The notes: generated from the letters alone by a model not told the origin. 64,000 bases of DNA from Pseudomonas sihuiensis (GCF_900106015.1 NZ_LT629797.1:5270001-5334000), one strand, 5' to 3'; counted from the stretch's first letter, positions 9,135 to 17,952 are shown. Made by a program: numbers and translations.

Positions 9135-10526
9135 ATGGATGACCACGGACGCTCCAAGCCCACCGCTCCAACCCTCTACGCTCTCGACACCAACGTCCTG
9201 ATTCACGATCCCAACGCCTTGCTCAACTTCGAAGAACACCACGTCGCCATCCCGATGACGGTGTTGGAGGAACTCGACAAACTGAAATCCGGCAAGCACG
9301 GCGTCGCCGCCGAATGTCGTCAGGCCATCCGCCTGATCGACCAGATTCTCGCCGGGGCGGAGCCCGAGGACGTCGAGTACGGGGTACCCATCCAGCGCGG
9401 CAAGAGCGGCCCCTGCGGTCGCCTTTCCATCCTTATGAGTAAAAGTGCGGCGCCGGTGACCTGGCTGCCGGAAAACCTCAACGACAACAAGATCATCAAC
9501 CAGTTGGTGGAGCTGAAGTCGCGCAACCCCGGTCTGTCCGTGGTGCTGGTGACCAAGGACATCAACATGCGCCTGAAGGCGCGCGCCTGCGGGATCGACG
9601 CCGAGGACTACCACACCGACCAACTGGTCGATGACGTCTCGCTGCTGTCGAAGGGTTATCACGACATGCCCGGCTCGTTCTGGGATCGTGTGAGCAAGGT
9701 CGACACCCGTCAGGACCACGGGCGCACCTGGCATCGCGTACAACTCATCGACAACCTGCCGGCGGTGCACGTCAACGAGTTCATCCTCGATGAACAGGGT
9801 TTCGTCGGCTGGATCAAGGCGATCAAGGGCGACGAGCTGGTGATTCTCGACATGCACCAGGAGCCACTGCTGCATCAGGAAGCCTGGGGCCTGAAACCGC
9901 GCGACATCCATCAGGCGCTGGCGCTGTTCGCCTTGCTCGACCCGGACATCCACCTGGTCAACCTGTCCGGCGCTGCCGGCTCCGGCAAGACCATCCTGGC
10001 GCTGGCCGCGGCCATCGAGCAGACCATGGTCAGCAAGCGCTACCGGCGCATCATCGCCACCCGCAGCGTGCAGGGGCTGGATCAGGAAATCGGCTTTCTG
10101 CCCGGTACCGAGGCGGAGAAGATGGAGCCCTGGCTCGGCGCGATTACCGACAACCTCGAAGCGCTGCACATGGAGGACGAGAGCACTCACGGCAGCGTCG
10201 ACTACATCCTGCAGAAGGTGCCGCTGCAGTTCAAATCCCTCAACTACATCCGCGGGCGCAGCTTCCAGCAGAGCCTGATCCTCATCGACGAATGCCAGAA
10301 CCTCACCCCGCACCAGATGAAAACCATCATCACCCGTGCCGGCAACGGCTCGAAGGTGGTGTGCCTGGGCAACCTGGCGCAGATCGACACCCCCTACCTG
10401 TCAGCGCCCAGCTCGGGTCTGACCTACCTCACCGAACGCTTCAAGGACTTCCCGCACGGCGTGCACATCACCCTGCAAGGCGTACCGCGCTCGATCCTCG
10501 CGGAGTACGCGGAAACCCATATGTAA
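9135..10526 (+). CDS. PhoH2-type protein: PIN domain fused to PhoH ATPase
   Basis: This 463-residue protein has an N-terminal PIN RNase domain (about 13-155) with the acidic residues D18 (LDTN), E46 (LEELD) and D142 (TKDIN). A C-terminal PhoH helicase/ATPase domain follows, with Walker A GAAGSGKT (279-286) and Walker B LILIDECQN. PhoH2 proteins are reported to be sequence-specific RNA helicase-RNases. The start at 9135 has AAGGTG 8 bp upstream and gives the family's usual N-terminus. The gene is monocistronic and is followed by a strong terminator. Confidence 0.92.
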   Translation: MDDHGRSKPTAPTLYALDTNVLIHDPNALLNFEEHHVAIPMTVLEELDKLKSGKHGVAAECRQAIRLIDQILAGAEPEDVEYGVPIQRGKSGPCGRLSILMSKSAAPVTWLPENLNDNKIINQLVELKSRNPGLSVVLVTKDINMRLKARACGIDAEDYHTDQLVDDVSLLSKGYHDMPGSFWDRVSKVDTRQDHGRTWHRVQLIDNLPAVHVNEFILDEQGFVGWIKAIKGDELVILDMHQEPLLHQEAWGLKPRDIHQALALFALLDPDIHLVNLSGAAGSGKTILALAAAIEQTMVSKRYRRIIATRSVQGLDQEIGFLPGTEAEKMEPWLGAITDNLEALHMEDESTHGSVDYILQKVPLQFKSLNYIRGRSFQQSLILIDECQNLTPHQMKTIITRAGNGSKVVCLGNLAQIDTPYLSAPSSGLTYLTERFKDFPHGVHITLQGVPRSILAEYAETHM

Positions 10527-10548
10527 CCCTCGGGCTGTTAAACACTCG

Positions 10549-10578
10549 CGCCCCTGCTCGCAAGAGCAGGGGCGTTTT
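10549..10578 (+). terminator. Rho-independent terminator of the phoH-like gene
   Basis: An 11-bp stem (CGCCCCTGCTC / GAGCAGGGGCG) with a GCAA tetraloop is followed by TTTT. It lies 22 bp after the stop codon. Confidence 0.9.
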
Positions 10579-10608
10579 AGTCTGCATTAATGAATCTGCA
10601 CAAGTCCC

Positions 10609-10655
10609 GTGGGAGCGGCTTCAGCCGCGATGATCGCGGATAAATCCGCTCCTAC
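10609..10655. repeat. REP-type inverted repeat
   Basis: GTGGGAGCGGCTTCAGCCGC is paired with a degenerate GCGGATAAATCCGCTCCTAC, a GTAGGAGCGG-class REP pair. Confidence 0.7.
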
Positions 10656-10678
10656 AGTCGTGTAGCCGGATACAGTCA

Positions 10679-10738
10679 GTAGCCCGGATGAAATCCGGGG
10701 ATTTTTGCCACTCTGGCCCCGGATTTCATCCGGGCTAC
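10679..10738. repeat. Long inverted repeat of the GTAGCCCGGAT class
   Basis: Perfect 22-bp arms lie at 10679-10700 and 10717-10738 (core GTAGCCCGGATGAAATCC), with a 16-bp spacer. Relatives occur at 35057-35107 and inside the duplication at 29348-30321, so this is a dispersed repeat family distinct from GTAGGAGC REPs. Confidence 0.75.
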
Positions 10739-10801
10739 AAGATGACTGCAAATCCTGACCTGCAGGTTTACAATCGGTCGATTCCCGTCTGGAGCTTTCC
10801 C

Positions 10802-11278
10802 GTGCTGACTCACCTCGATTCCCAAGGCCGCGCGCACATGGTCGATGTCACCGACAAGGCGACCACCTTCCGCGAAGCCACCGCCGAAGCGCGCGTGCGC
10901 ATGCTGCCCGCCACCCTGCAGATGATCGTCGCCGGCGAGCATCCCAAGGGCGATGTGTTTGCCGTGGCGCGTATCGCCGGCATCCAGGCCGCGAAGAAAA
11001 CCAGCGATCTGATCCCCCTGTGCCACCCGCTGATGCTCACCGGCGTCAAGGTCGAACTCAGCGCCGAAGGTGACGACACGGTGCATATCACCGCGCGTTG
11101 CAAACTGTCCGGGCAAACCGGTGTCGAGATGGAAGCACTGACTGCCGCCAGCGTCGCCGCGCTGACCATCTATGACATGTGCAAGGCCGTGGATCGCGGC
11201 ATGGTCATCGAGCAGGTACGCCTGCTGGAAAAACTCGGCGGCAAGAGCGGTCACTACAAGCTGGAGGAACAAGCATGA
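10802..11278 (+). CDS. moaC: MoaC, cyclic pyranopterin monophosphate synthase
   Basis: MoaC converts 3',8-cyclo-7,8-dihydro-GTP, made by MoaA, into cyclic pyranopterin monophosphate in molybdenum cofactor synthesis. The 158-residue protein carries the LIPLCHPL and DMCKAVD active-site motifs. The start is GTG at 10802 ([16 protein letters not shown]), with GGAG 7 bp upstream. A longer reading frame from 10688 would run through repeat DNA. The stop overlaps the moaD start (ATGA). No moaA is adjacent in the window. Confidence 0.95.
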   Translation: MLTHLDSQGRAHMVDVTDKATTFREATAEARVRMLPATLQMIVAGEHPKGDVFAVARIAGIQAAKKTSDLIPLCHPLMLTGVKVELSAEGDDTVHITARCKLSGQTGVEMEALTAASVAALTIYDMCKAVDRGMVIEQVRLLEKLGGKSGHYKLEEQA

Positions 11279-11517
11279 TCCGCGTGCAATATTTCGCCCG
11301 CTACCGTGAAGCCCTGGGCCGTGACGACGAACAACTCAGCGGCGACTTCGCCACCCTCGACGACTTGCGCCTGCACCTGGTCGCCCGTGGCGGCGAATGG
11401 GAAGTGCTGGGTGAGCAGAACCTGATGTGCGCGCGCAACCAGGAACTGTGCAGCCTCGACGAACCGCTGGCCGAGGGCGATGAAGTCGCCTTCTTCCCCA
11501 CCGTTACCGGTGGTTGA
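11275..11517 (+). CDS. moaD: MoaD, molybdopterin synthase sulfur-carrier subunit
   Basis: This is an 80-residue ubiquitin-like protein ending in the required Gly-Gly (PTVTGG). The C-terminal glycine is thiocarboxylated, activated by MoeB (a homologue is at 35943-36704), and donates sulfur to precursor Z in the MoaD-MoaE complex. The start overlaps moaC by 4 bp, with GGAGG upstream, so expression is coupled. Confidence 0.95.
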   Translation: MIRVQYFARYREALGRDDEQLSGDFATLDDLRLHLVARGGEWEVLGEQNLMCARNQELCSLDEPLAEGDEVAFFPTVTGG

Positions 11518-11624
11518 CGCAGGTACCGTAGGGTGGGTCGGGCTGCGCTCTGCGTAGGGTGGGCTTTAGCCCACCATCAATCCACCGAACCGCCCCGGCC
11601 ACAGCCCCATTAAACGAGACTCCC

Positions 11625-12074
11625 ATGACCATCCGCGTCCAAGCCCAACCCTTCGACCCCGGCACCGAGCTCAACGCCCTGCATGCCGCCAACCTCGGCA
11701 TCGGCGCGGTGGTTACCTTCGTCGGCTACGTGCGCGACTTCAATGAGGGGCGCGAAGTCGGCGGCATGTTCCTTGAACACTTCCCCGGCATGACCGAAAA
11801 GGCTCTGGGCAAGATCGCCGATGAGGCGCGTGAGCGCTGGCCGCTGCTGGGCATCGAGATCATCCACCGCATTGGCCGCCTGGAGCCGGGCGAGCCCATC
11901 GTCTTCGTCGGCACCAACAGCGCCCATCGCCAGGCCGCGTTCGATGCCTGCAATTTCATCATGGATTACCTGAAGACCCGCGCGCCGTTCTGGAAGAAGG
12001 AAGACACCAGCGAAGGCCCGCGCTGGGTTGAAGGCCGCTGCAGCGACCAGAGCGCCGCCGAGCGCTGGAAGTAG
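11625..12074 (+). CDS. moaE: MoaE, molybdopterin synthase catalytic subunit
   Basis: The 149-residue large subunit of molybdopterin synthase has the conserved FVGYVRDFNEG, HRIGRLEPGE and MDYLKTRAPFWKKE segments. The last holds the catalytic lysines. It is separated from moaD by 107 bp containing a small GTAGGGTGGGC repeat, unlike the moaC-moaD overlap, but it probably belongs to the same transcript. Confidence 0.95.
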   Translation: MTIRVQAQPFDPGTELNALHAANLGIGAVVTFVGYVRDFNEGREVGGMFLEHFPGMTEKALGKIADEARERWPLLGIEIIHRIGRLEPGEPIVFVGTNSAHRQAAFDACNFIMDYLKTRAPFWKKEDTSEGPRWVEGRCSDQSAAERWK

Positions 12075-12210
12075 TAGGGAGTCTTGGGGCTGTTACCTGG
12101 ACCCACCTTCGGCGGGGCGCCATCAACCGCTTGTTGGATTACGCGGCGCACGGCCTGAAGGCCGGTATTCTGCGTTGCCAGCTTTAGTGGCCGCGAAAGC
12201 CTCATCACGT

Positions 12211-12268
12211 GTAGGAGCTGGCTTGCCAGCGATGCTTCAAGCGGATCGCCAGCAAGCTGGCTCCTACA
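12211..12268. repeat. REPIN
   Basis: GTAGGAGCTGGCTTGCCAGC is paired with GCCAGCAAGCTGGCTCCTAC across a short spacer. It lies between moaE and the small membrane protein gene. Confidence 0.85.
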
Positions 12269-12277
12269 AGAGCGGTT

Positions 12278-12442
12278 TCACGCCAACGCCAGATGCACCC
12301 GCAACGCAATCGGCACCAGCATCAGCAGTACGCCCAAACCCAGCACGCGTACGCCCCATTCGTGTTCGCGAAAGTTGAAGCCGACTCCCAGCAGCAGAAA
12401 GCCACCGATCAGCAGTATCAACATCAGGTGATAGTGGTCCAT
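12278..12442 (-). CDS. Small two-helix membrane protein, 54 aa
   Basis: This short gene encodes MDHYHLMLILLIGGFLLLGV, then a charged link (NFREHEWGVR), then a second hydrophobic helix ending RVHLALA. GGAG lies 7 bp before the ATG. Two apolar helices around a charged turn, a good ribosome site and a compact frame support a real gene. The function is unknown to me. It converges with moaE across a REPIN. Confidence 0.7.
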   Translation of the reverse strand: MDHYHLMLILLIGGFLLLGVGFNFREHEWGVRVLGLGVLLMLVPIALRVHLALA

Positions 12443-12614
12443 GGCGCTTCTCCACTTCGCAGTCCTGATTACAGCTTAGTCCCGCCGTCTGGGTTGGGGC
12501 TGATCTGGGGCAATGAAAGTCTGACTCGATTGGCGACAACGTGCGTCTCGATCGGTCGCTGCCTGGCGTCATGGCCTGCTCCATACTGTGTGCAGTCATC
12601 GTCAAGGATCGTCC

Positions 12615-14537
12615 ATGCGCCTGTTCCTCTCTCTCCTGCTCGCCGGCCTGCTGAGTGCGACGCCGCTGGTCGCCGCCGAGCGCCATTTCACCATCCTGCA
12701 CAGCAACGACTGGCAGTCGCGCCTGCTCGGCTTCGGCCCCAACAATGAATACAGCCCGGCGACGGTGAACGATGACGACACCGTCGGCGGCGTCGCCCGG
12801 CTTGCCACATTATTGAATGAACGCCGCGCAGCAGCCGGTGAAGAACCTCTGCTGTTGCTAGATGGCGGCGACTTCACCATGGGCACGCTGTTTCACACCA
12901 TTGCCCGCGAGATGGGCAGCGAGCTGCGTCTGATGAGTGAGCTGGGCTATGACGCCGCGGTGATCGGCAACCACGAATTCGACTTCCGCCCGGCCGGCTT
13001 GGCCGCGATGATCAGCGCCGCGCACAAGGCCAAGGGCGACACGCTGGTGCCGCTACTGTCGAGCAACATGCGTTTCGATGCCGCGAGCAAGGCCGATGAC
13101 AGCCTGCAGGAGCACGTCGAAGCCGGGCGCATCCTGCCGTACAAGTTGATCGAGCGCGGCGGCATCCGTTTCGGCCTGTTCGGCCTGCTCGGCAACAACG
13201 CCGTGGCCGTCAGTCCGATGATCAAGCCGGTGACCTTCGCCGACCCGGTCGCCACCGCCAGGGAAACCGTGGCCAAGCTGCGCGAGGAGGGCGCCGAGGT
13301 GGTCATCCTGCTCTCGCACATGGGCGTCACCCAGCAGGCCGATGGCAGCTGGCGCGGCGAGGAAGTGGAACTGGTCGAGCAGGTGCCCGGCGTCGATATC
13401 GTCGTCGGCGGCCATTCGCATGTGGCGCTGCCGCAGCCGGTGCTGGTGGGTGGGCGTACCCCGGTGGTGCAGGCTGGTTCCGAGATCCAGTACCTCGGCG
13501 AACTGCGCATGAGCCTGGGCGACGACGGCGTGCCGCGTGTGCGCGACTATCGCCTGCACGCCGTCAACGACAGTATCGTCGGCGACGCGACCATCACCGC
13601 CAAGGTCGAAGACTTCAAGCAGGTGGTCAGCGAGCGCATGCTGACGCCCAAGGGCTATCGCTTCGACCAGCCGCTGGCCAAGGTCGACCAGAGCCTGGGC
13701 CGTGATTTCACCGACCAGACCCTGGCCAACCTGGTCACCGATGCGCTGCGTCATGCCGTCGATGCCGACCTGGCCTTCACCGGCAACGGCACCATCCGCG
13801 ATGACCTGCTCAAGGGCCGCAATGGCGTGCAGGACGTCTCCGACCTGTTTCGCATCGCCCCGCTGGGCATCGGCCAGTTCGACGACGAACCGGGCTACCC
13901 GATGATCAAGGCCTACATCAGCGCGCGCGAAATCAAGTCACTGCTGGAAGTGCTGCTGCTCGCCTATCAACTGCGTGACAGCCAGAGCTATTACCCGCGG
14001 GTTTCCGGCGTGCGCTTCACCTACAACCCGTGGCGCGTGCCTTTCGACCGCGTCAGCCGCATCGAAATCGGCGATCCGCACGGCGGCTACCGTGACCTGG
14101 ATCTGAACGACACGCGCCTCTACAGCATCGGCGCCACCAGCTACGTCGGCAGCTTCACCTGGCTGGTGCCGGACCTGACCAAGGGCCTGCTCAACGTCAT
14201 CCCCAAGGATGCCGAGGGCCGCCCGCTGCCGCGTATCGAAGATGCCATCATCGACCAGGACCCGGATAAGGAAGGCGTGCAGGAACTCAAGGAATGGCAG
14301 GTGCTGCTCGACCATATCCGCAGCCTGCCGGATCTCGATGGCGACGGCCTGGCCGATATTCCCACCAGCGGTGCGGCTGCCGAAGCGCGCATGATCCGCG
14401 CGCCCAGCCTGCACCCGGCCGAGCTGTTCCGCCTGGCCGGGCCGATGCAGTGGGGCGCAAGTGCGGTGATCCTGGCCGGCGTGCTGCTGATTCTCTGGCT
14501 ACTGAGCCGCCCGCTGCGCCGCCGCAGTCAGCGTTAA
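12615..14537 (+). CDS. Secreted bifunctional metallophosphatase / 5'-nucleotidase family
   Basis: This 640-residue UshA-type protein has a signal peptide to about residue 20 (ATPLVAA). The calcineurin-like metallophosphatase domain carries HSNDW, DGGDFTMG, GNHEFD, SHMG and GGHSH motifs. A 5'-nucleotidase C-terminal domain follows (about 345-520), then a C-terminal membrane helix (GASAVILAGVLLILWLL) with a basic tail, so it is probably anchored to the inner membrane facing the periplasm. A likely role is salvage of phosphate and nucleosides from extracellular nucleotides, but the exact substrate cannot be read. AAGGA precedes the ATG at 12615. Confidence 0.88.
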   Translation: MRLFLSLLLAGLLSATPLVAAERHFTILHSNDWQSRLLGFGPNNEYSPATVNDDDTVGGVARLATLLNERRAAAGEEPLLLLDGGDFTMGTLFHTIAREMGSELRLMSELGYDAAVIGNHEFDFRPAGLAAMISAAHKAKGDTLVPLLSSNMRFDAASKADDSLQEHVEAGRILPYKLIERGGIRFGLFGLLGNNAVAVSPMIKPVTFADPVATARETVAKLREEGAEVVILLSHMGVTQQADGSWRGEEVELVEQVPGVDIVVGGHSHVALPQPVLVGGRTPVVQAGSEIQYLGELRMSLGDDGVPRVRDYRLHAVNDSIVGDATITAKVEDFKQVVSERMLTPKGYRFDQPLAKVDQSLGRDFTDQTLANLVTDALRHAVDADLAFTGNGTIRDDLLKGRNGVQDVSDLFRIAPLGIGQFDDEPGYPMIKAYISAREIKSLLEVLLLAYQLRDSQSYYPRVSGVRFTYNPWRVPFDRVSRIEIGDPHGGYRDLDLNDTRLYSIGATSYVGSFTWLVPDLTKGLLNVIPKDAEGRPLPRIEDAIIDQDPDKEGVQELKEWQVLLDHIRSLPDLDGDGLADIPTSGAAAEARMIRAPSLHPAELFRLAGPMQWGASAVILAGVLLILWLLSRPLRRRSQR

Positions 14538-14540
14538 CGT

Positions 14541-14680
14541 CCGTAGGGTGCGCCGCGCGCACCGAATACGCCGAGATACTGCAACGCTCGCCGCTGAAGC
14601 GCCTCCCGCGGTTTGGCTCGAGGGGCTTTAGCCATGATGCTGTCACTGCAGAGTTGGTGCGCACGGCGCACCCTACGGTC
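14541..14680. repeat. Inverted pair of GTAGGGTGCGCC repeats
   Basis: CGTAGGGTGCGCCGCGCGCA (from about 14541) and its inverse TGCGCACGGCGCACCCTACG (ending about 14680) flank some 90 bp of non-coding DNA. A third copy is at about 35037-35056. This is a dispersed repeat class of this genome. Confidence 0.55.
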
Positions 14681-14807
14681 CGCCACCTTGCCAAGCCTGT
14701 AATGCCTCCGTATGGTGCAAAGCCGCCTGATTCGGAAGCTACGCAATGATCGCTCAGCACTGCTCGCTCGGTGACCGCGCACAGCCGGCCAACCTCCACT
14801 CAGATAA

Positions 14808-15737
14808 ATGTCGCGTCACCTCATGAACGCACTCAATCATTCGCGCCCGCTGGCGCTGTTCGGCTTGCTGCTGGCCAACCTTTGCTGGTCCGGCAACGCC
14901 CTGGTGGCGCGCGCCTTCGCTGGCGAGATCGCCCCGTTCACCCTGTCGTTCTGGCGCTGGTGCCTGGCCCTGGCGCTGCTGCTGCCCTTCGTTGCCATGC
15001 CGTTGTGGCGCCATCGCGTGGCCGTGCGCACTGCCGGCTGGCGCCTGCTGGTGCTCGGCGGCCTGGGCATCGCCGGCTACAACTCGCTGCTCTACAGCGC
15101 GGCGCAGACCACGGCAGCCATCAACATCTCGCTGGTCAATACCTGCCTGCCGCTGGTGACCTTCATCGGCGCCGGGCTGCTGCTCAACGAGTGGCCGGCA
15201 CGCCGCGCCTGGTGGGGCATGCTGGTGGCGGTAATGGGCCTGGCGGTGCTGATCAGCCAGGGGCAATGGAGCCGCCTGGCCAGCCTGTCATTCAATCAGG
15301 GCGACCTGATCATGCTGCTGGCCGTGGTCGACTGGGCGCTGTACTCGCTGCTGCTGCGGCGCTGGTCGGCGTACCTGCAGCCGATCCCGCCGCTGGCATT
15401 GCTGGGCGTGTTCATCCTGCTTGGCGTACCGCTGATTCTGCCGTTCTATCTATACGAACTGAGCCAGGGCGCGCATCTGGCAATCAACGTTGCCAACCTC
15501 TCGGCCGTCGCCTACACCGCCGTGTTCGCCTCGCTGCTGGCCTACCTGGCCTGGAACCACGGCATCCGCGTGATCGGCGCGGCCAAGGCGGCGCTGACCA
15601 ACTACCTGATGCCGGTATTCACCGCGTTGCTGGGGTGGGTACTGCTGAACGAGAGCCTGCAGCTCTATCACTGGCTGGGTGCCGCGATGATCTTCGGCGG
15701 CCTGCTGCTGGCCACGCGGCCAGGCAAAACACTATAG
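14808..15737 (+). CDS. EamA/DMT-family transporter
   Basis: The 309-residue protein has about ten hydrophobic helices in two EamA repeats (ALFGLLLANLCWSGNALVAR at the first; GDLIMLLAVVDWALYSLLLR at the second). These exporters move small metabolites such as amino acids or nucleosides across the inner membrane; the substrate is not predictable. ATG codons at 14808 and 14823 are both possible, and neither has a strong ribosome site. No operon partner is seen. Confidence 0.85.
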   Translation: MSRHLMNALNHSRPLALFGLLLANLCWSGNALVARAFAGEIAPFTLSFWRWCLALALLLPFVAMPLWRHRVAVRTAGWRLLVLGGLGIAGYNSLLYSAAQTTAAINISLVNTCLPLVTFIGAGLLLNEWPARRAWWGMLVAVMGLAVLISQGQWSRLASLSFNQGDLIMLLAVVDWALYSLLLRRWSAYLQPIPPLALLGVFILLGVPLILPFYLYELSQGAHLAINVANLSAVAYTAVFASLLAYLAWNHGIRVIGAAKAALTNYLMPVFTALLGWVLLNESLQLYHWLGAAMIFGGLLLATRPGKTL

Positions 15738-15780
15738 GAGCGGCGGGGCTACACAAACGCAGCAGGCACTGCATCACCCT

Positions 15781-15855
15781 GTAGGAGCCGCGCCTCGCGG
15801 CGAATCGCATGAACACCGCGAAAGCAAAAGCTTCGCCCCGGGGCGGGGCTCCTAC
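15781..15855. repeat. REPIN, CGCCTCGCGGCG class
   Basis: GTAGGAGCCGCGCCTCGCGG is paired with a degenerate CCCCGGGGCGGGGCTCCTAC. It resembles the two REPINs at 38615-38783. Confidence 0.75.
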
Positions 15856-15955
15856 GCAGGGCTGTACCGCTTGTTAGCCGCGGGTGGACCACGCCTCGAT
15901 CCACCTTTCAACGCCGGCGGATGAAAAAGGCGTCATCCGCCCTACGGCGATCCCC

Positions 15956-16402
15956 TCACTCCGGCTTCAACATCACGAAGGCTTCACCGCCTTCTCGGTC
16001 GTGCATCAGGATGAACGGCTGCCCGGCGATCATCATCCTCACCGGCACCTTGCGCGGCACCGTGGTGCCGGCATTGATCGCCGCTGCGCTGAGCAACTGG
16101 CGAGTCAGGCTGTCATCCTCCTGCGCCTCGCTGGTTACCACGCATTCGTGGCTGACCTTGACCTGAATGCTCAGGCTCTTGTCCGCATTGAAACCGACGG
16201 TGGCGAAGCCCATATCGGTCATCTCGGTGACGCCATGCTGCCGCGCCACGCGATGCGCCTCGGCAAAGCTCGGCGCCGTCTGCAGGCAGATGTCGCGAAA
16301 GGCCTGCACCACCGGCGAAGTGACCGGCACTGGCGGCTGCGAGCCCAGGTTGGCGCAGGCGCCGAGAAGACCAACGCTGACAAGCAAGGCGAACTTTTTC
16401 AT
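15956..16402 (-). CDS. Small lipoprotein of unknown function
   Basis: The 148-residue protein starts MKKFALLVSVGLLGAC with a clear lipobox (LGAC), so it is membrane-anchored. The mature part contains VTEMTDMGFATVGFNADKSL and ends GEAFVMLKPE. I do not recognise a named domain. A 26-bp gap separates it from the small gene at 16428-16592, so the two may form one transcript. Confidence 0.75.
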   Translation of the reverse strand: MKKFALLVSVGLLGACANLGSQPPVPVTSPVVQAFRDICLQTAPSFAEAHRVARQHGVTEMTDMGFATVGFNADKSLSIQVKVSHECVVTSEAQEDDSLTRQLLSAAAINAGTTVPRKVPVRMMIAGQPFILMHDREGGEAFVMLKPE

Positions 16403-16427
16403 CACATCATTCCTTAATGAAGGGTGT

Positions 16428-16592
16428 TCAGGGTTGCTGGCAAAGATCATGCCCCAGCAACTGCGAGGCCAGCCCTTTGGCCAGATAGGTCTCCACCACG
16501 CGGCCATCGCCGCATTCGGTCTTGTGGCCGATGGCGAAACCAATGGAAAGCAACACGAATAGCGCCAGGCCGATATTCTGGATGGGCGTCAT
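16428..16592 (-). CDS. Small protein with N-terminal membrane helix, 54 aa
   Basis: The short frame encodes MTPIQNIGLALFVLLSIGFA, then a soluble tail with two cysteines (TECGDGR and HDLCQQP). The ribosome site is weak (AGCGAG). The helix followed by a polar Cys-containing tail and its placement directly upstream of the lipoprotein gene support it. Function is unknown. Confidence 0.55.
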   Translation of the reverse strand: MTPIQNIGLALFVLLSIGFAIGHKTECGDGRVVETYLAKGLASQLLGHDLCQQP

Positions 16593-16697
16593 GACAGGGC
16601 TCGCTGGGTAAACAATGGGGCAGGATGAAGAGGCGGGCAGGGGATGGCAAGTGCCAACCTCATCGTCAGCACGCCCGCTGGTGCAGAGATGTGACTG

Positions 16698-16862
16698 TTA
16701 CGGCAGCGTGATGGACAGATCGCCCAGCATGAAGCGCGCAATGATCATCCAGGCAACCGCACTGATGATGCCCAGCACGCTGTAGCCGACGACGATGCCA
16801 ATCGCGATCTGCTTCCACAGCCCGGCATGGCGGTTGGGTTCGTTGCGGTAGTGCGTCGGCAT
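16698..16862 (-). CDS. Small membrane protein, 54 aa
   Basis: The protein runs MPTHYRNEPNRHAGLWKQ followed by one long apolar segment (IAIGIVVGYSVLGIISAVAW). The ATG at 16862 is chosen because GGAG lies 6 bp upstream. A longer frame from 16994 would add low-complexity sequence. I recall similar short DUF-type membrane proteins in other Pseudomonas, but no function. Confidence 0.65.
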   Translation of the reverse strand: MPTHYRNEPNRHAGLWKQIAIGIVVGYSVLGIISAVAWMIIARFMLGDLSITLP

Positions 16863-17109
16863 ATCACGCTCCGCCCGCAGATCGTCGAAATCGTCTCTCG
16901 CTCTCAAGGTGCTCTCCTGGTTCGTTGGCCAGCGCACGGCGGCGCTGCAGCCTGCTGGAGGCGGATTTTCCGGCATCGCCTGACAGCCCCGCAAGCACCG
17001 TCCGAGCGGTTGAGAGGTCAGCCGCAGGCTCAGAAACCAGCGATTGAGCGCATCGCCACCACTGAAGCCTAACCGCTTGATAAAACGTAAATTTATCGAT
17101 GATCTGGGG

Positions 17110-17138
17110 TTGACAGCGGTAGGCGAGACGCGGACAAT
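17110..17138 (+). promoter_or_regulatory. Sigma-70 promoter of tRNA-Met
   Basis: TTGACA (17110-17115), a 17-bp spacer and GACAAT (17133-17138) end about 10 bp before the mature tRNA 5' end. The -35 is a perfect consensus. Confidence 0.8.
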
Positions 17139-17148
17139 GCGCGCCGTT

Positions 17149-17225
17149 GGCTACATAGCTCAGTTGGTTAGAGCGCAGCATTCATAATGCTGATGTCCCA
17201 GGTTCAAGTCCCGGTGTAGCCACCA
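17149..17225 (+). tRNA. tRNA-Met(CAT), elongator
   Basis: This is a complete 77-nt cloverleaf. The acceptor stem GGCTACA/TGTAGCC has a paired G1-C72, unlike initiator tRNA. The anticodon loop is TTCATAA, the T arm carries GGTTCAAGTCC, and CCA is encoded. It resembles E. coli elongator tRNA-Met closely. It marks the left edge of the accessory region. Confidence 0.95.
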
Positions 17226-17233
17226 TAAATTTC

Positions 17234-17261
17234 AAGGGGTTAGCGAAGCTAACCCCTTTTT
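17234..17261 (+). terminator. Terminator of tRNA-Met
   Basis: GGGGTTAGC, a GAA loop and GCTAACCCC are followed by TTTTT, directly after the tRNA. Confidence 0.9.
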
Positions 17262-17270
17262 ATTTGCGCG

Positions 17271-17299
17271 TAAAAAAGGGCGCCTGAAGGGCGCCCTTT
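17271..17299 (-). terminator. Terminator of the 17304-17672 gene
   Basis: AAAGGGCGCC and GGCGCCCTTT are 10-bp arms around a 5-nt loop, with a T-run on the minus strand, just after the stop codon at 17304. It sits back to back with the tRNA terminator. Confidence 0.85.
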
Positions 17300-17303
17300 G
17301 CGC

Positions 17304-17672
17304 TTAGCTGCCGATCGCTCCCACGCATGAGGTGTAGCGCTTGGCGATAGCGATCACCTCGGCCTTGCTGGCAAAGCTCTGAGGGGACTGGCCAAAGATG
17401 CGGTTCTCGCACATTTCCCGATAGTTCTCGTAACGCGCCATGCAATTGGCAGGCGTTGAGCCGCCTGTAACCTGGTAGCTGGGGTCGCTGCATATGAAGG
17501 CTGCAAGGTTGTTGGCGCCGACTTTCACCTCATCGAGGCTTACGCTTGTGGCCTCTGCCTTCTTCAGCAAAGCCTGGTAGCTATCGACCGTGATGGCGGT
17601 AACGGAGAAGTGCTCGTTGTAGACGTAATAGCCACCGGCGGCGATGGCGATCAGCAGTAGCAGTGTTTTCAC
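17304..17672 (-). CDS. Small secreted or membrane-anchored protein, unknown
   Basis: The protein has an N-terminal hydrophobic segment (KTLLLLIAIAAGGYYVYNEH) and a polar domain with four cysteines (FICSDP, ANCMAR, EMCENR, TSCVGA). These may form two disulfides in the periplasm. The GTG at 17672 is preferred because AAGG lies about 8 bp upstream. The ATG at 17681 directly abuts that site and could not use it. I do not recognise the family. A good terminator follows. Confidence 0.65.
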   Translation of the reverse strand: MKTLLLLIAIAAGGYYVYNEHFSVTAITVDSYQALLKKAEATSVSLDEVKVGANNLAAFICSDPSYQVTGGSTPANCMARYENYREMCENRIFGQSPQSFASKAEVIAIAKRYTSCVGAIGS

Positions 17673-17784
17673 GTGGTTCATCCTTGATGGCGAAAGGCCG
17701 GCAGATTAATTGCTCGCACTGAGGCTGTCCATGGCGTTCTGGGGGCGAGTGCCAGGGCAGGAACAATCCGCCCCTTTGTTTTTT

Positions 17785-17952
17785 TCAGGCCTCCCTAGAC
17801 CGAAGTTTGTTCAATACCGCTTCGCGTGAAGGTAATGGGCGTTCCGCATCGGCAGGAGTGACCTGAAAACCCGCCAAGCGCAGGCTGGCGAAGTTGGAAC
17901 GACGCACCTTGGCAAAGTAGGCCTTTTTGATCTGCAAAGATGGGTGCGACAT
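17785..17952 (-). CDS. YhfG-like small protein, 55 aa
   Basis: The protein starts MSHPSLQIKKAYFAKVRRSN, continues FASLRLAGFQVTP, and ends NKLRSREA. The KxxYFAKVRRxNFxxSLRLxGF pattern and the 55-residue length recall the YhfG family. In enterobacteria YhfG pairs as the antitoxin of a Fic AMP-transferase. No Fic gene lies next to it, so it may be an orphan or have another role. The match is from memory and not certain. The ribosome site is weak. Confidence 0.5.
   Translation of the reverse strand: MSHPSLQIKKAYFAKVRRSNFASLRLAGFQVTPADAERPLPSREAVLNKLRSREA

Noticed and set aside
12264..12701. 145-codon minus-strand frame between the small membrane protein and 5'-nucleotidase genes
   Set aside because: Crosses a real small gene in another frame and the signal-peptide region of the 5'-nucleotidase; no coding signal.
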